Below are positions 1 through 6,544 of a stretch of 15,984 nucleotides of DNA, in pieces. Below the pieces are notes generated by a model. That model searched no databases, had not been told where the DNA came from, and saw only the letters and a program-made list of their open reading frames with translations. The stretch lies in assembly GCF_937920985.1 (NCBI RefSeq), contig NZ_CALDXR010000016.1, positions 1 through 15,984 of the forward strand, read 5' to 3'. The position numbers were made by a program, and so were the translations under genes. The first letter of the stretch is position 1; every line of letters starts with the position of its first letter. Origin of the DNA: an uncultured Phascolarctobacterium sp. Its GTDB lineage: Bacteria > Bacillota > Negativicutes > Acidaminococcales > Acidaminococcaceae.

Positions 1-51
1 CGGTGGTGTGAGAGGTCGACTGCTCAAATAATGAGCAGTCTCCTACTCGAT
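1..51 (+). mobile_element. 3' end of a group II intron (end of domain V and domain VI)
   Basis: The first bases, CGGTGGTGTGAGAGG, match the 3' strand of domain V of bacterial group II introns; the same bases occur in the Oceanobacillus iheyensis group IIC intron as I remember it. Domain VI follows. Its stem is formed by 18-25 and 33-40, eight perfect pairs around a 7-nt loop. The TCCTACTCGAT tail comes next, with A45 as the likely branch-point adenosine six bases before the end. The 3' splice site is inferred at about position 51 (CGAT). The body of the intron, its reverse transcriptase/maturase gene and the 5' exon lie outside the window. The class (IIC rather than another bacterial class) is inferred from the domain V match. 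Confidence 0.85.
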
Positions 52-150
52 TGGCAGTATTTTTAGGAAAGCTGTTTTTTACTCAGGCAGGAATTTCGGG
101 ATTCATGGCGAACTATCCATATATTACATATTTTTTAAAGGAGCAATTAG

Positions 151-1011
151 ATGAGTACATTCACCAAGGTCCTGTTGGCCACAGATCTGTCCCCGCAGGC
201 TGATAAATTGACCGAGTGTCTGTTTTGCTTATGCCCCGATACGGAAACGGAAGTGGTTTTGGCTCACGTCTTTGATGATGACGATGATGCCGACCCTGAC
301 GGTAGCAGCTTTAAAAAAGCGCGCAGCCGATTGGATGGGTATAAAAATGATATAGAGCAGGCAGGCTATGAAGAAATTTCCATTGTAACCCCGGCAGGCG
401 AGCCCTGCGAAACCTTAAGCAGGCTGGCGGAAGAAAACGACGCTGACCTGATGCTGGTAGCATCTCACCGCAAGGGCTTTTTGAAGCGTGCGCTGATGGG
501 CAGCACTACCTATGAGCTGGCACGGGCTACAATGATTCCCCTGCTGATTAATAAGGATGAGGAAGATGAGGTTACAGAAAATCTGCTGGATACTGTGCTG
601 ATACCGACCGATTTTTCCCGTAAATCCTTAGAAGCGCTGAACGTTATCCGTAGTCTGCGTGAATATGTAGGCAAGGTGTTGTTTGTGCATGTTGTTGAGC
701 ACAGCAGAAACAAACATGATTACAAGGAAAAATACGGCAGTGCCAAAATGTTTTTGCAAGAGCTGGTAGACGAAATGAAAATTTTCGGCATTGAAGCCGA
801 TTATCGCATTGCACATGGCGTAGCCTCCAAAAAAATTGCTGCTATCTGCGAGCGTGATAATGTCAGCCTGATTATGATGACTAAAACCGGCGCCGATATG
901 ACTAACGGCGATGACTTGGGCAGCACCTCGGAAAACGTGGTTCTGAATTCTGATTGTGCGGTAATGCTGCTGCCGGCTGAAGACAGTGATGAGGAGGATT
1001 CCTTCTCCTAA
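151..1011 (+). CDS. Universal stress protein with two tandem USP domains
   Basis: The protein has 286 residues, twice the length of a single UspA domain. Domain 1 spans about residues 4-135. It opens with VLLATDLS (D12 is the usual nucleotide-contacting Asp) and ends with an ATP-loop-like stretch around H106-G109 and G117-S118, followed by IPLLI. Domain 2 spans about 146-278 and opens with VLIPTDFS (D154). Its loop ends in GST but is more degenerate. An acidic run (DDDDD) lies near residue 42 and the C-terminus is also acidic. Tandem USPs are cytoplasmic proteins linked to stress survival; the target of this one cannot be told. The start has a good Shine-Dalgarno site (AAAGGAG, 138-144). The gene lies about 100 nt behind the intron end, so its original upstream region may have been interrupted. 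I saw no clear promoter or terminator of its own. Confidence 0.88.
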   Translation: MSTFTKVLLATDLSPQADKLTECLFCLCPDTETEVVLAHVFDDDDDADPDGSSFKKARSRLDGYKNDIEQAGYEEISIVTPAGEPCETLSRLAEENDADLMLVASHRKGFLKRALMGSTTYELARATMIPLLINKDEEDEVTENLLDTVLIPTDFSRKSLEALNVIRSLREYVGKVLFVHVVEHSRNKHDYKEKYGSAKMFLQELVDEMKIFGIEADYRIAHGVASKKIAAICERDNVSLIMMTKTGADMTNGDDLGSTSENVVLNSDCAVMLLPAEDSDEEDSFS

Positions 1012-1064
1012 ACTGCTGCAGAAGAAAAATTTGATGATTTTATAAAAATTTTTACAAAAAACGC

Positions 1065-1093
1065 TTGACTTTCATTAAAAATGCCAGTATAAT
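1065..1093 (+). promoter_or_regulatory. Sigma-A-type promoter of the tRNA-Ser gene
   Basis: The -35 box TTGACT (1065-1070) and a perfect -10 box TATAAT (1088-1093) are separated by exactly 17 bp. An A/T-rich block upstream (about 1040-1061, including TTTACAAAAAAC) looks like an UP element, as expected for a stable-RNA promoter. Transcription would begin near 1100, about 68 nt before the mature tRNA. Confidence 0.8.
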
Positions 1094-1167
1094 ATTACTT
1101 GCAGTCATGTTGACTGCGGGTACGTATTGTGCTGGCAAATTGAAAATAGTTTAAAGTTTTCAACCTT

Positions 1168-1257
1168 GGAGAGATGACCGAGTGGTTGAAGGTGCACGCC
1201 TGGAAAGCGTGTGTACGGGAAACCGTACCGAGGGTTCGAATCCCTCTCTCTCCGCCA
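1168..1257 (+). tRNA. tRNA-Ser (anticodon GGA)
   Basis: This is a class II tRNA with a long variable arm. The acceptor stem pairs GGAGAGA (1168-1174) with TCTCTCC (1247-1253). The anticodon stem CACGC/GCGTG encloses the loop CTGGAAA, with anticodon GGA at 1202-1204, which reads UCC and UCU. The variable arm folds as TACGG-GAAA-CCGTA. The T arm is GAGGG-TTCGAAT-CCCTC. The discriminator is G1254 and the CCA end is encoded at 1255-1257. A tRNA-Ser near the SRP RNA and dnaX is also seen in Bacillus-type genomes. Confidence 0.97.
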
Positions 1258-1268
1258 CTTAAAAATCT

Positions 1269-1289
1269 GCCGCACTGAGCGGCTTTTTT
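1269..1289 (+). terminator. Rho-independent terminator after tRNA-Ser
   Basis: The stem GCCGC (1269-1273) / GCGGC (1279-1283) has a 5-nt loop and is followed by six T residues. It is short, so some read-through into the SRP RNA gene 20 nt downstream is possible. Confidence 0.7.
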
Positions 1290-1308
1290 AATAAAATCAT
1301 ATAGCTTG

Positions 1309-1443
1309 TTTCTCTGTAGGATCGTAGAGCTGGGTCCTGCGCAATGGGAGCCTGTGAACCAGGTCAGGTCCGGAAGGAAGCAGCCTTAAGCGGATACTTT
1401 CATGTGCCGCGGGGAAGCCCGTCTTTGCGGTCCTACAGGGAAA
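1309..1443 (+). ncRNA. ffs: Bacterial signal recognition particle RNA (4.5S-like)
   Basis: The hallmark SRP domain IV apical hairpin is present at 1361-1385: GGTCAGGTCC, a GGAA tetraloop, then GGAAGCAGCC. This is the binding site for the Ffh M domain. The terminal stem is formed by 1309-1321 and 1431-1443, thirteen pairs including one G-U, which sets the approximate ends. At about 125-135 nt the RNA is slightly longer than E. coli 4.5S RNA and far shorter than the roughly 270-nt Bacillus scRNA, so it should lack the Alu domain. It forms the SRP with Ffh and targets membrane and secreted proteins to FtsY/SecYEG during translation. The exact mature ends are not determined. No convincing promoter of its own was seen; it may be read from the tRNA promoter. 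Confidence 0.93.
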
Positions 1444-1449
1444 TAAACG

Positions 1450-1483
1450 AAAAAAATCCGTCGCATGTGCGACGGATTTTTTT
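1450..1483. terminator. Bidirectional terminator between the SRP RNA and the siroheme reductase gene
   Basis: A perfect 15-bp stem (1450-1464 with 1469-1483) surrounds the loop ATGT. It has an A-run on the left and a T-run on the right, so it can work on both strands. It ends the SRP RNA transcript on the plus strand and the convergent reductase gene, whose stop codon is 10 nt away, on the minus strand. Confidence 0.92.
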
Positions 1484-1492
1484 GTGCTGCGC

Positions 1493-3061
1493 TTATTGGC
1501 TGAGCAACTCGATTTTTTTCATATAGGGAGCAACGATAGTAGCGATGGCCTGAGGATTTGCTGCCTGCCAGGCGGCAAAGTCCAGACCGCTTTGGGCGAT
1601 ATGCTTGCCGATTTCCAAAAGCACGAAGGGGATATCTTCGGCGAGCAGTGTGCCTACTTCTTCCCCTAGGCGTTCGCTGCCCTGCAGTGAGCAGCCGTTG
1701 ATGTACATAGTGAAGGCTGGGTGTGCTGTACCCTTGATGACCTTAACTGTACCGCGGAAGCCGAGTTCGCCTATTTGGTGGGTGCCGCAGCTGGAAGGAC
1801 AGCCGGAAATATAAATCTGCGGCAGAGCATCACTGGCGGCGTACTGCGTAGCCATTTCTTCGAAGCAGCTTGTCAGCAGGCTTTGGGAATCTCCCATGCC
1901 CATCTGGCAGACGGTGGAGCCGATGCAGGCCACGCTGCTGGTGAAGGCATTATAGGCTGTGTCAGGCGTGAGCGACATTACCTTTGCTGCTTCGGGAGCA
2001 GTGAGGTTGATAATATAGACGCTTTGGTCGGATGCAAGACGCAGCTCGGCGGCTTTAACGTTCTGCAGATAATCCGCCAGAGCGAGGAAGCTTTCAATTT
2101 TGGGCAGTCCTGCCTGTGGATGATAATTTACGGCGTAAAGACCGGGCTGCTTCTGTGAGGTAATGCGGAAGCCGGTGATGAGCTTGAAGTCGCGCTTGGT
2201 GATTTTTGTTGCCTCAGGCTGCAAATCAAGACCGCCCTCCTGCAGTGCCTGCAGGAGGCGTTCGCTGTAGGCTGCTTTGTAAGCGGCTTCGCCGCCCAAA
2301 AGCTCAGGCAGATAACGGGTGCGTGATTTGGATCTTTGCGTATAGGTGCCGCATTCGCGGAAGGTGGCGAGCATTGCTTTGATATGATACAAGATTTTTT
2401 CGGGAGCAACAGCCTCGGCCATTTTTATACCGATGCAGGGAGCAGGTCCCAGACCGCCGGCGCTATAGACATCGAAGCGACCGTCGGGACGGGCGGCGAA
2501 GCCTAAATCGCGCATGGTGGCGTGCGTAAGATTTTGCGGGGAATTGGAAAAGCCGGTCTTTAATTTGCGTGGCAGCTTGCCGTCGGGAATGGCAGCGACA
2601 AGATATTGCGCCGCTGCTTCGGCGTAGGGCAGCACGTCAAAATATTCCTCGCGCTCCACACCGCTTAAGGGTGAGCAGAGGACATTACCGGGATAGTCAC
2701 CGCCGCAGCCGAAGGGGATGATATCCGCGTCCAGGCATTGCTCCAAAATTTCAGCGGCAGCCTCGGCGCTGAGGTCATGCAGCTGGATAGTCTGGCCGGT
2801 GGTGAAGTGAATGCGGCTGATGTTATACTTGCGGATCATCTTGGCGATGAAGGCCAGTTTATCTGCAGTTATGCGACCGGCACTGCAGCGCAGGCGCAGC
2901 ATATTGCTTTTGCCGTCGCGCTGGGCGAAGCTGCCGAAGTAGCCGGAAAACTCCTTATAGGCAATTTTGCCGATTTTTTCATTATGGTAGTCAGCAGTCT
3001 GCCTGGCAAAGTCAGGTAACTGCTTGCGTAAAAAGTCCTTGTCAATTTCGGGTATGGTCAT
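1493..3061 (-). CDS. Nitrite/sulfite reductase, siroheme and [4Fe-4S] subunit
   Basis: This 522-residue protein belongs to the ferredoxin-type nitrite/sulfite reductase family. It has the duplicated half-domain plan, with siroheme-pocket basic residues near RLRCSAGRI (about 56-64). The cluster/siroheme signature is complete: C379-X5-C385 (ACIGSTVC) and C421-X3-C425 (SGCPSSCG). It should therefore carry out the six-electron reduction of sulfite to sulfide or nitrite to ammonia in the cytoplasm. No fused ferredoxin or flavin domain is seen, so electrons must come from a separate donor. Sequence alone does not decide between sulfite and nitrite, so I give no symbol. The start is supported by AAAAGGAGG (minus strand, 3070-3078), 8 nt upstream. 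It is the only minus-strand gene here, lying between the SRP RNA and dnaX, with no cys, nir or siroheme-synthesis genes beside it. Confidence 0.88.
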   Translation of the reverse strand: MTIPEIDKDFLRKQLPDFARQTADYHNEKIGKIAYKEFSGYFGSFAQRDGKSNMLRLRCSAGRITADKLAFIAKMIRKYNISRIHFTTGQTIQLHDLSAEAAAEILEQCLDADIIPFGCGGDYPGNVLCSPLSGVEREEYFDVLPYAEAAAQYLVAAIPDGKLPRKLKTGFSNSPQNLTHATMRDLGFAARPDGRFDVYSAGGLGPAPCIGIKMAEAVAPEKILYHIKAMLATFRECGTYTQRSKSRTRYLPELLGGEAAYKAAYSERLLQALQEGGLDLQPEATKITKRDFKLITGFRITSQKQPGLYAVNYHPQAGLPKIESFLALADYLQNVKAAELRLASDQSVYIINLTAPEAAKVMSLTPDTAYNAFTSSVACIGSTVCQMGMGDSQSLLTSCFEEMATQYAASDALPQIYISGCPSSCGTHQIGELGFRGTVKVIKGTAHPAFTMYINGCSLQGSERLGEEVGTLLAEDIPFVLLEIGKHIAQSGLDFAAWQAANPQAIATIVAPYMKKIELLSQ

Positions 3062-3092
3062 TGCTGTAGCCTCCTTTTGATTAGCTGATGAT

Positions 3093-3121
3093 ATTATATA
3101 ATACTTCAGTGCATTAGTAAA
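3093..3121 (-). promoter_or_regulatory. Promoter of the siroheme reductase gene
   Basis: Read on the minus strand, TTTACT (plus-strand 3116-3121) and TATAAT (3093-3098) are separated by 17 bp. The start of transcription would be near 3086, about 25 nt before the start codon. Confidence 0.65.
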
Positions 3122-3161
3122 ATATTTGTTTTGATGATAAGCTGGAGCATCTAAACTGTAA

Positions 3162-3190
3162 TTTACTTTTTAGGCTATTTTGAGTATAAT
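3162..3190 (+). promoter_or_regulatory. Promoter of the dnaX operon
   Basis: TTTACT (3162-3167), a 17-bp spacer and a perfect TATAAT (3185-3190) give a start near 3197, about 30 nt before the dnaX start codon. It is divergent from the reductase promoter; the two -35 boxes are identical and 40 bp apart. Confidence 0.7.
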
Positions 3191-3227
3191 AGTTGTGTAT
3201 GTAATAAATTCCGGGGAGGTGGCAGCG

Positions 3228-5054
3228 ATGGCTTATGTAGCTTTATATCGCCAATGGCGACCGCAGGACTTTGACGCTCTTGTGGGACAAAAGGCTGTAA
3301 AAACAACCTTGAAAAATGCTTTGGCAAGCGGAAAAATAGCCCACGCTTATTTGTTTTCCGGTCCTCGCGGCACCGGTAAAACCAGTATGGCGCGTATTCT
3401 GGCCAAGGCTTTGAACTGCGAGCAGGGGCCTACTGCTGAGCCCTGCGGTCAGTGCAGCAATTGTCAGCGTATTGTGCAGGGAACCTCTCTGGATGTAATT
3501 GAAATTGACGCTGCATCCAACACCAGCGTAGATAATATCCGTGACCTGCGCGAGCAGGTAGCCTTCACGCCGGCGGAAAGCCGCTACAAGGTTTATATTA
3601 TCGACGAGGTGCATATGCTGTCTACGGGCGCTTTTAATGCCTTGCTGAAGACATTGGAGGAGCCGCCGGCACACGCTGTATTTATTCTGGCGACGACGGA
3701 CCCGCAGAAGGTGCCTGCGACAATTCAGTCGCGCTGTCAGCGCTTTGAATTCCGCAGGGTAACGGTAGACGAAATTGCGGAGCATCTGGCCATGGTAGCC
3801 GCTGGCAGTGGCATTGAGGCAGATGCGGACGCGCTGCGCTTAATAGCGATTCAGGCTGAGGGCGGTATGCGTGATGCGCTGAGCCTGCTGGATCAGTGCG
3901 GTGTTATGGCCAAGCGTGTTACTGTGGCAACCGTGCGCGAGGTGCTGGGTATCGTAGGACGCGAAGCGCTGCACGAGCTGACAGGAGCAATAGGCCGCAG
4001 ACAGCTGCCGCAGGCGCTGGCTACGTTGAATCTGCTGCTGGAGCAGGGTAAGGATGTCAAGCAGGTGCTTACGGAGCTTATTGAGTATCTGCGGGCGCTG
4101 GTGCTTTATCTGGCTGTACCTGACTATGAAGAAATTTATCTGACGGATACCAAAGAAGCGCTGGCAGAGCTGGCGCCGTTATTTGGGCGTGATCGCTTGC
4201 TGGCGGCGGAGGAAAGACTGCATAGTGCTATTCAGGAGCTGCGCGGCTCAATGCGTCCGCGCATCACTGCGGAGCTGTGCTTATTGGATTTGTGCCGCGT
4301 AGAGGGCAGCACATTGGCTGCTTTGTCGGCAAGGATAGAACAGCTGGAGCGTCAGCTGGCAGGTGGTGTAATGCCTGTTTATCAGCAGGCTCCGGTTAAT
4401 GCTCAGCCTGTGCCTGCTGTGGCAGTGCAGCAGCCAATAGTACAGGAATATGCCGCACCGGCAGCACAGCAGCCGATTGCACAGCAAGCTTCTGCGGCAG
4501 AACAGGTGCAGGCAGCAAAAGCTGCTCCGGCTAAGAAGCCTGCAGTTAAAGCGCAACCGCAACCTGCTGCTGATACGCTGGCTGCAGCGGTGAATGCTGC
4601 ACCTAAGCATAAAAGTGCCAGAGTACAGCAGACTGAGGAATATGCCGGTGATTTTGCTGCCGGTGAGGACTTCTGGAAGCAGGCTCTGGAGATCATGAAG
4701 GCTGAAAAGAAGAACTCAATGGTATCCTGCGCTAAAAACGGCAGAGTCTTCAGCTTTGCCAATAACATTCTGCAGGTGGCCTTTAAGGCGCCCTTCCTTG
4801 CGGACAGAATGAACAAGGATGACTATCGCGGTGCCTTTGAGGAGGTTCTGCTGCGTCTGGCAAGGCGCGAAATCAGGCTGGAGGCTGTGATTGAAGGCAA
4901 GGCCAAGCTGCCGCAAAAGCCTGTAAAGCAGCAGGAGGTGCAGCAATCGGCGGAGAACGAAACGCCGAGTCTGCAGGCAGCACAGCTGCCGGAAAACCTG
5001 CGTAAGGCCTTTAATGCTTTGGGCGGCAGCGTAACAGATATATCTGACCAATGA
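3228..5054 (+). CDS. dnaX: DNA polymerase III subunit gamma/tau
   Basis: The clamp-loader ATPase drives loading of the beta clamp; tau also links polymerase cores and helicase. In this 608-residue protein I see Walker A GPRGTGKT (45-52), the zinc module C64, C73, C76 and C79, Walker B IIDEVH (124-129) and the SRC motif (168-170). AAA+ lid and collar regions reach to about residue 375. A Gln/Ala/Pro-rich linker (about 380-480) leads to a C-terminal tau-type domain. The start is ATG 3228, preceded by GGGGAGG (3213-3219) with 8-nt spacing. An in-frame TTG at 3180 is rejected because it lies upstream of the predicted transcription start. I saw no A-rich slippery site like that used in E. coli to make gamma, so one full-length product is expected. 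It heads the dnaX-ybaB-recR-bofA run. Confidence 0.96.
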   Translation: MAYVALYRQWRPQDFDALVGQKAVKTTLKNALASGKIAHAYLFSGPRGTGKTSMARILAKALNCEQGPTAEPCGQCSNCQRIVQGTSLDVIEIDAASNTSVDNIRDLREQVAFTPAESRYKVYIIDEVHMLSTGAFNALLKTLEEPPAHAVFILATTDPQKVPATIQSRCQRFEFRRVTVDEIAEHLAMVAAGSGIEADADALRLIAIQAEGGMRDALSLLDQCGVMAKRVTVATVREVLGIVGREALHELTGAIGRRQLPQALATLNLLLEQGKDVKQVLTELIEYLRALVLYLAVPDYEEIYLTDTKEALAELAPLFGRDRLLAAEERLHSAIQELRGSMRPRITAELCLLDLCRVEGSTLAALSARIEQLERQLAGGVMPVYQQAPVNAQPVPAVAVQQPIVQEYAAPAAQQPIAQQASAAEQVQAAKAAPAKKPAVKAQPQPAADTLAAAVNAAPKHKSARVQQTEEYAGDFAAGEDFWKQALEIMKAEKKNSMVSCAKNGRVFSFANNILQVAFKAPFLADRMNKDDYRGAFEEVLLRLARREIRLEAVIEGKAKLPQKPVKQQEVQQSAENETPSLQAAQLPENLRKAFNALGGSVTDISDQ

Positions 5055-5140
5055 AACTAAATTGAGACTAGCAGGTCTTGGCTTATGTTTCTGAGAATAT
5101 ATAATATCAATATATGTAAATATCAAGGAGGAATTTAATT

Positions 5141-5467
5141 ATGTTTCCAGGTGGCATGGGTAATATGCAGGCAATGATGAAAAAGGTACAAAAAATGCAG
5201 TCCGATATGGCGAAAATGCAGGAGGATCTGAAAAGCCGTACTGTAGAAACGTCTGTCGGCGGCGGTGCCGTAACCGTTGTTGTCAGCGGTAAAAAAGAAC
5301 TGAAATCCATCAAAATCAATCCGACCGCTGTAGATCCTGAGGATGTAGAAATGCTGGAGGATATGATCCTGACAGCTGTCAATGACGCTATGAAGCAAAT
5401 TGACGAGCTGACCGAAAAAGAAATGGCTAAGGTTACCGGCGGTATGAAGCTGCCTGGCATGTTCTAA
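5141..5467 (+). CDS. YbaB/EbfC family nucleoid-associated DNA-binding protein
   Basis: The protein has 108 residues, the usual size of the family. It starts with an M/K/Q-rich helix (MQAMMKKVQKMQSDMAKMQ), followed by the family core VGGGAVTVVVSGKKELKSIKI and a C-terminal amphipathic helix. Members form tweezer-like dimers that bind DNA and are almost always encoded between dnaX and recR, as here. The start has a strong Shine-Dalgarno site (AAGGAGGA, about 5125-5132). It lies 86 nt behind dnaX, and recR follows after 4 nt. A role in recombination or nucleoid structure is family knowledge and not shown by the sequence. Confidence 0.93.
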   Translation: MFPGGMGNMQAMMKKVQKMQSDMAKMQEDLKSRTVETSVGGGAVTVVVSGKKELKSIKINPTAVDPEDVEMLEDMILTAVNDAMKQIDELTEKEMAKVTGGMKLPGMF

Positions 5468-5471
5468 GCTG

Positions 5472-6071
5472 ATGGCAAGAATGATCAGGCCGCTGGCTAA
5501 TTTATACGAGCAGCTCAGGCGTTTACCGGGCATTGGTTCGAAAACAGCTATGCGACTGGCCTATCATGTGATTGACATGCCTGCGGAGGATGTGAAGCAG
5601 CTGGCGGCGGCTCTGAGCGGCGCCAAGGAGCAAATTCACTATTGCAGCCGCTGCTTTAATCTTACTGACAGCGATGTATGCGAGATTTGCCGCGACAGCT
5701 CGCGCGATAGCTTTACTATCTGCGTAGTAGAGCAGCCGCAGGATATTGCGGCGATGGAGCGCAGTCATGGCTATCACGGATTGTATCATGTGCTGCACGG
5801 TGTGCTTTCGCCGCTGGATGGTATTGGTCCGGAAAAGCTGCGCATCAGAGAGCTGCTCTTGCGCCTGCAGCAGGAATCAGTCAGTGAAATTATTATTGCA
5901 ACCAACTCAGATGTAGAGGGCGAGGCGACTGCTACCTATCTGGCGCAGCTGCTGAAGCCTGTAGGAATAACCGTCAGCCGTATTGCTCATGGCCTGCCGA
6001 TGGGCGGCGATTTGGAATATGCTGACGAAATAACCTTGTCTAAGGCGCTGGAAAACAGGCGTAAGATGTAG
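5472..6071 (+). CDS. recR: Recombination mediator protein RecR
   Basis: RecR works with RecO (and RecF) to load RecA on gapped DNA. The 199-residue protein has full family length. It has an N-terminal helix-hairpin-helix (LRRLPGIGSKTAMRLAYH, about 15-32), a zinc finger with C58, C61, C70 and C73, and a Toprim domain from about 81 (VVEQPQDIAAMERS) containing NSDVEGEATA. The C-terminal stretch includes ISRIAHGLPMGGDLEYADE. The start lies 4 nt after the ybaB stop and has only a weak ribosome binding site, which suggests translational coupling. A second ATG nine bases downstream (5481) is possible but would remove the first conserved residues. Confidence 0.96.
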   Translation: MARMIRPLANLYEQLRRLPGIGSKTAMRLAYHVIDMPAEDVKQLAAALSGAKEQIHYCSRCFNLTDSDVCEICRDSSRDSFTICVVEQPQDIAAMERSHGYHGLYHVLHGVLSPLDGIGPEKLRIRELLLRLQQESVSEIIIATNSDVEGEATATYLAQLLKPVGITVSRIAHGLPMGGDLEYADEITLSKALENRRKM

Positions 6072-6093
6072 AAAGGACTGGCGTTATTTATTT

Positions 6094-6366
6094 ATGGAAC
6101 TTAATGCTATTTTGTCACCGCTTGGTGCTTTTGTACCGATGATTGCTGGAGTACTGTTGCTTTTAGTAATAGTAAAGCTGCTGTCGATGCCCTTCAAGCT
6201 GGTGTGGAATGGTCTCTGCGGCGCTTTGCTGCTGTGGTTTATCAATGTAGTAGGCTCGTTGGCGGGCTTTACCATGAAGATTACGGTTATCAAGGCTTTG
6301 ATTGCCGGCTTCTTTGGTGTTCCCGGTGCTCTTGCCGTAGTGCTGTATGAGCTTTTAGTTAAATAA
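6094..6366 (+). CDS. bofA: BofA-like small membrane protein (pro-sigma-K processing inhibitor family)
   Basis: This 90-residue, very hydrophobic protein has two to three predicted membrane segments (about 11-32, 37-56 and 65-88). The C-terminal GFFGVPGALAVVLYELL, with its Pro-Gly turn, is typical of the BofA family. In Bacillus, BofA holds the sigma-K protease SpoIVFB inactive in the forespore membrane; bofA lies downstream of recR there too. Here it follows recR by 22 nt. The AAAGGA at 6072-6077 is about 16 nt from the ATG, an unusually long spacing, and no other in-frame start lies between. No sporulation gene is visible nearby, so the original role cannot be assumed. Confidence 0.82.
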   Translation: MELNAILSPLGAFVPMIAGVLLLLVIVKLLSMPFKLVWNGLCGALLLWFINVVGSLAGFTMKITVIKALIAGFFGVPGALAVVLYELLVK

Positions 6367-6381
6367 GATAATTTGCTTTTG

Positions 6382-6410
6382 CCCCTGCACGTTGCTGCAG
6401 GGGTATTTTT
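6382..6410 (+). terminator. Rho-independent terminator of the dnaX-bofA operon
   Basis: A perfect 8-bp stem CCCCTGCA (6382-6389) / TGCAGGGG (6396-6403) with a 6-nt loop is followed by TATTTTT. Confidence 0.88.
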
Positions 6411-6440
6411 ATGCGCTTCGACGGGATAATCGTAAATAAT

Positions 6441-6472
6441 ATTGTATACACGGTAATAATACTGTATACAAT
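6441..6472. promoter_or_regulatory. Inverted repeat, likely operator upstream of the symporter gene
   Basis: ATTGTATACA (6441-6450) and TGTATACAAT (6463-6472) are perfect reverse complements with a 12-nt spacer. Each arm also contains the self-palindrome GTATAC, so two dimers could bind 22 bp apart, about two helical turns. The repeat ends 24 bp upstream of the -10 box of the symporter promoter, so it covers the -35 region and the DNA above it. The TTGTATACAA type of site resembles operators of GntR-family regulators; that assignment is inference. Confidence 0.6.
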
Positions 6473-6492
6473 CGGACTTTTCTCTGATAAGT

Positions 6493-6501
6493 TGTTATAA
6501 T
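6493..6501 (+). promoter_or_regulatory. Extended -10 promoter of the symporter gene
   Basis: TGTTATAAT (6493-6501) is a perfect extended -10 element (TGnTATAAT). There is no good -35 box at the right distance, which fits a promoter that relies on the extended -10 or on an activator at the adjacent inverted repeat. A leader of about 37 nt is predicted before the start codon. Confidence 0.6.
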
Positions 6502-6544
6502 TAGCTTAACAGTTTTTTTACTTAATTATCTGGGGGTTGTAAAA

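Noticed and set aside
52..150. Promoter for usp between the intron end and the gene
   Set aside because: Only loose matches (for example TTGGCA at 51-56 and A/T-rich runs near 118-136) with wrong spacing were found.
1344..1526. Short open frames across the SRP RNA and terminator
   Set aside because: The region is explained by the SRP RNA and a perfect terminator hairpin; the frames have no ribosome binding site.
3180..3227. Longer dnaX reading frame starting at TTG 3180
   Set aside because: It starts before the predicted transcription start and includes the -10 box; ATG 3228 has a proper ribosome binding site and the conserved N-terminus.
4300..4640. Possible programmed frameshift site in dnaX, as in E. 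coli
   Set aside because: No A-AAA-AAG-type slippery heptamer with a stem-loop is seen, and the frame stays open through the tau domain.
6495..6509. PerR-box-like sequence TTATAATTAGCTTAA at the symporter promoter
   Set aside because: The left half is just the -10 box and the right half matches only 4 of 7 bases of the consensus.
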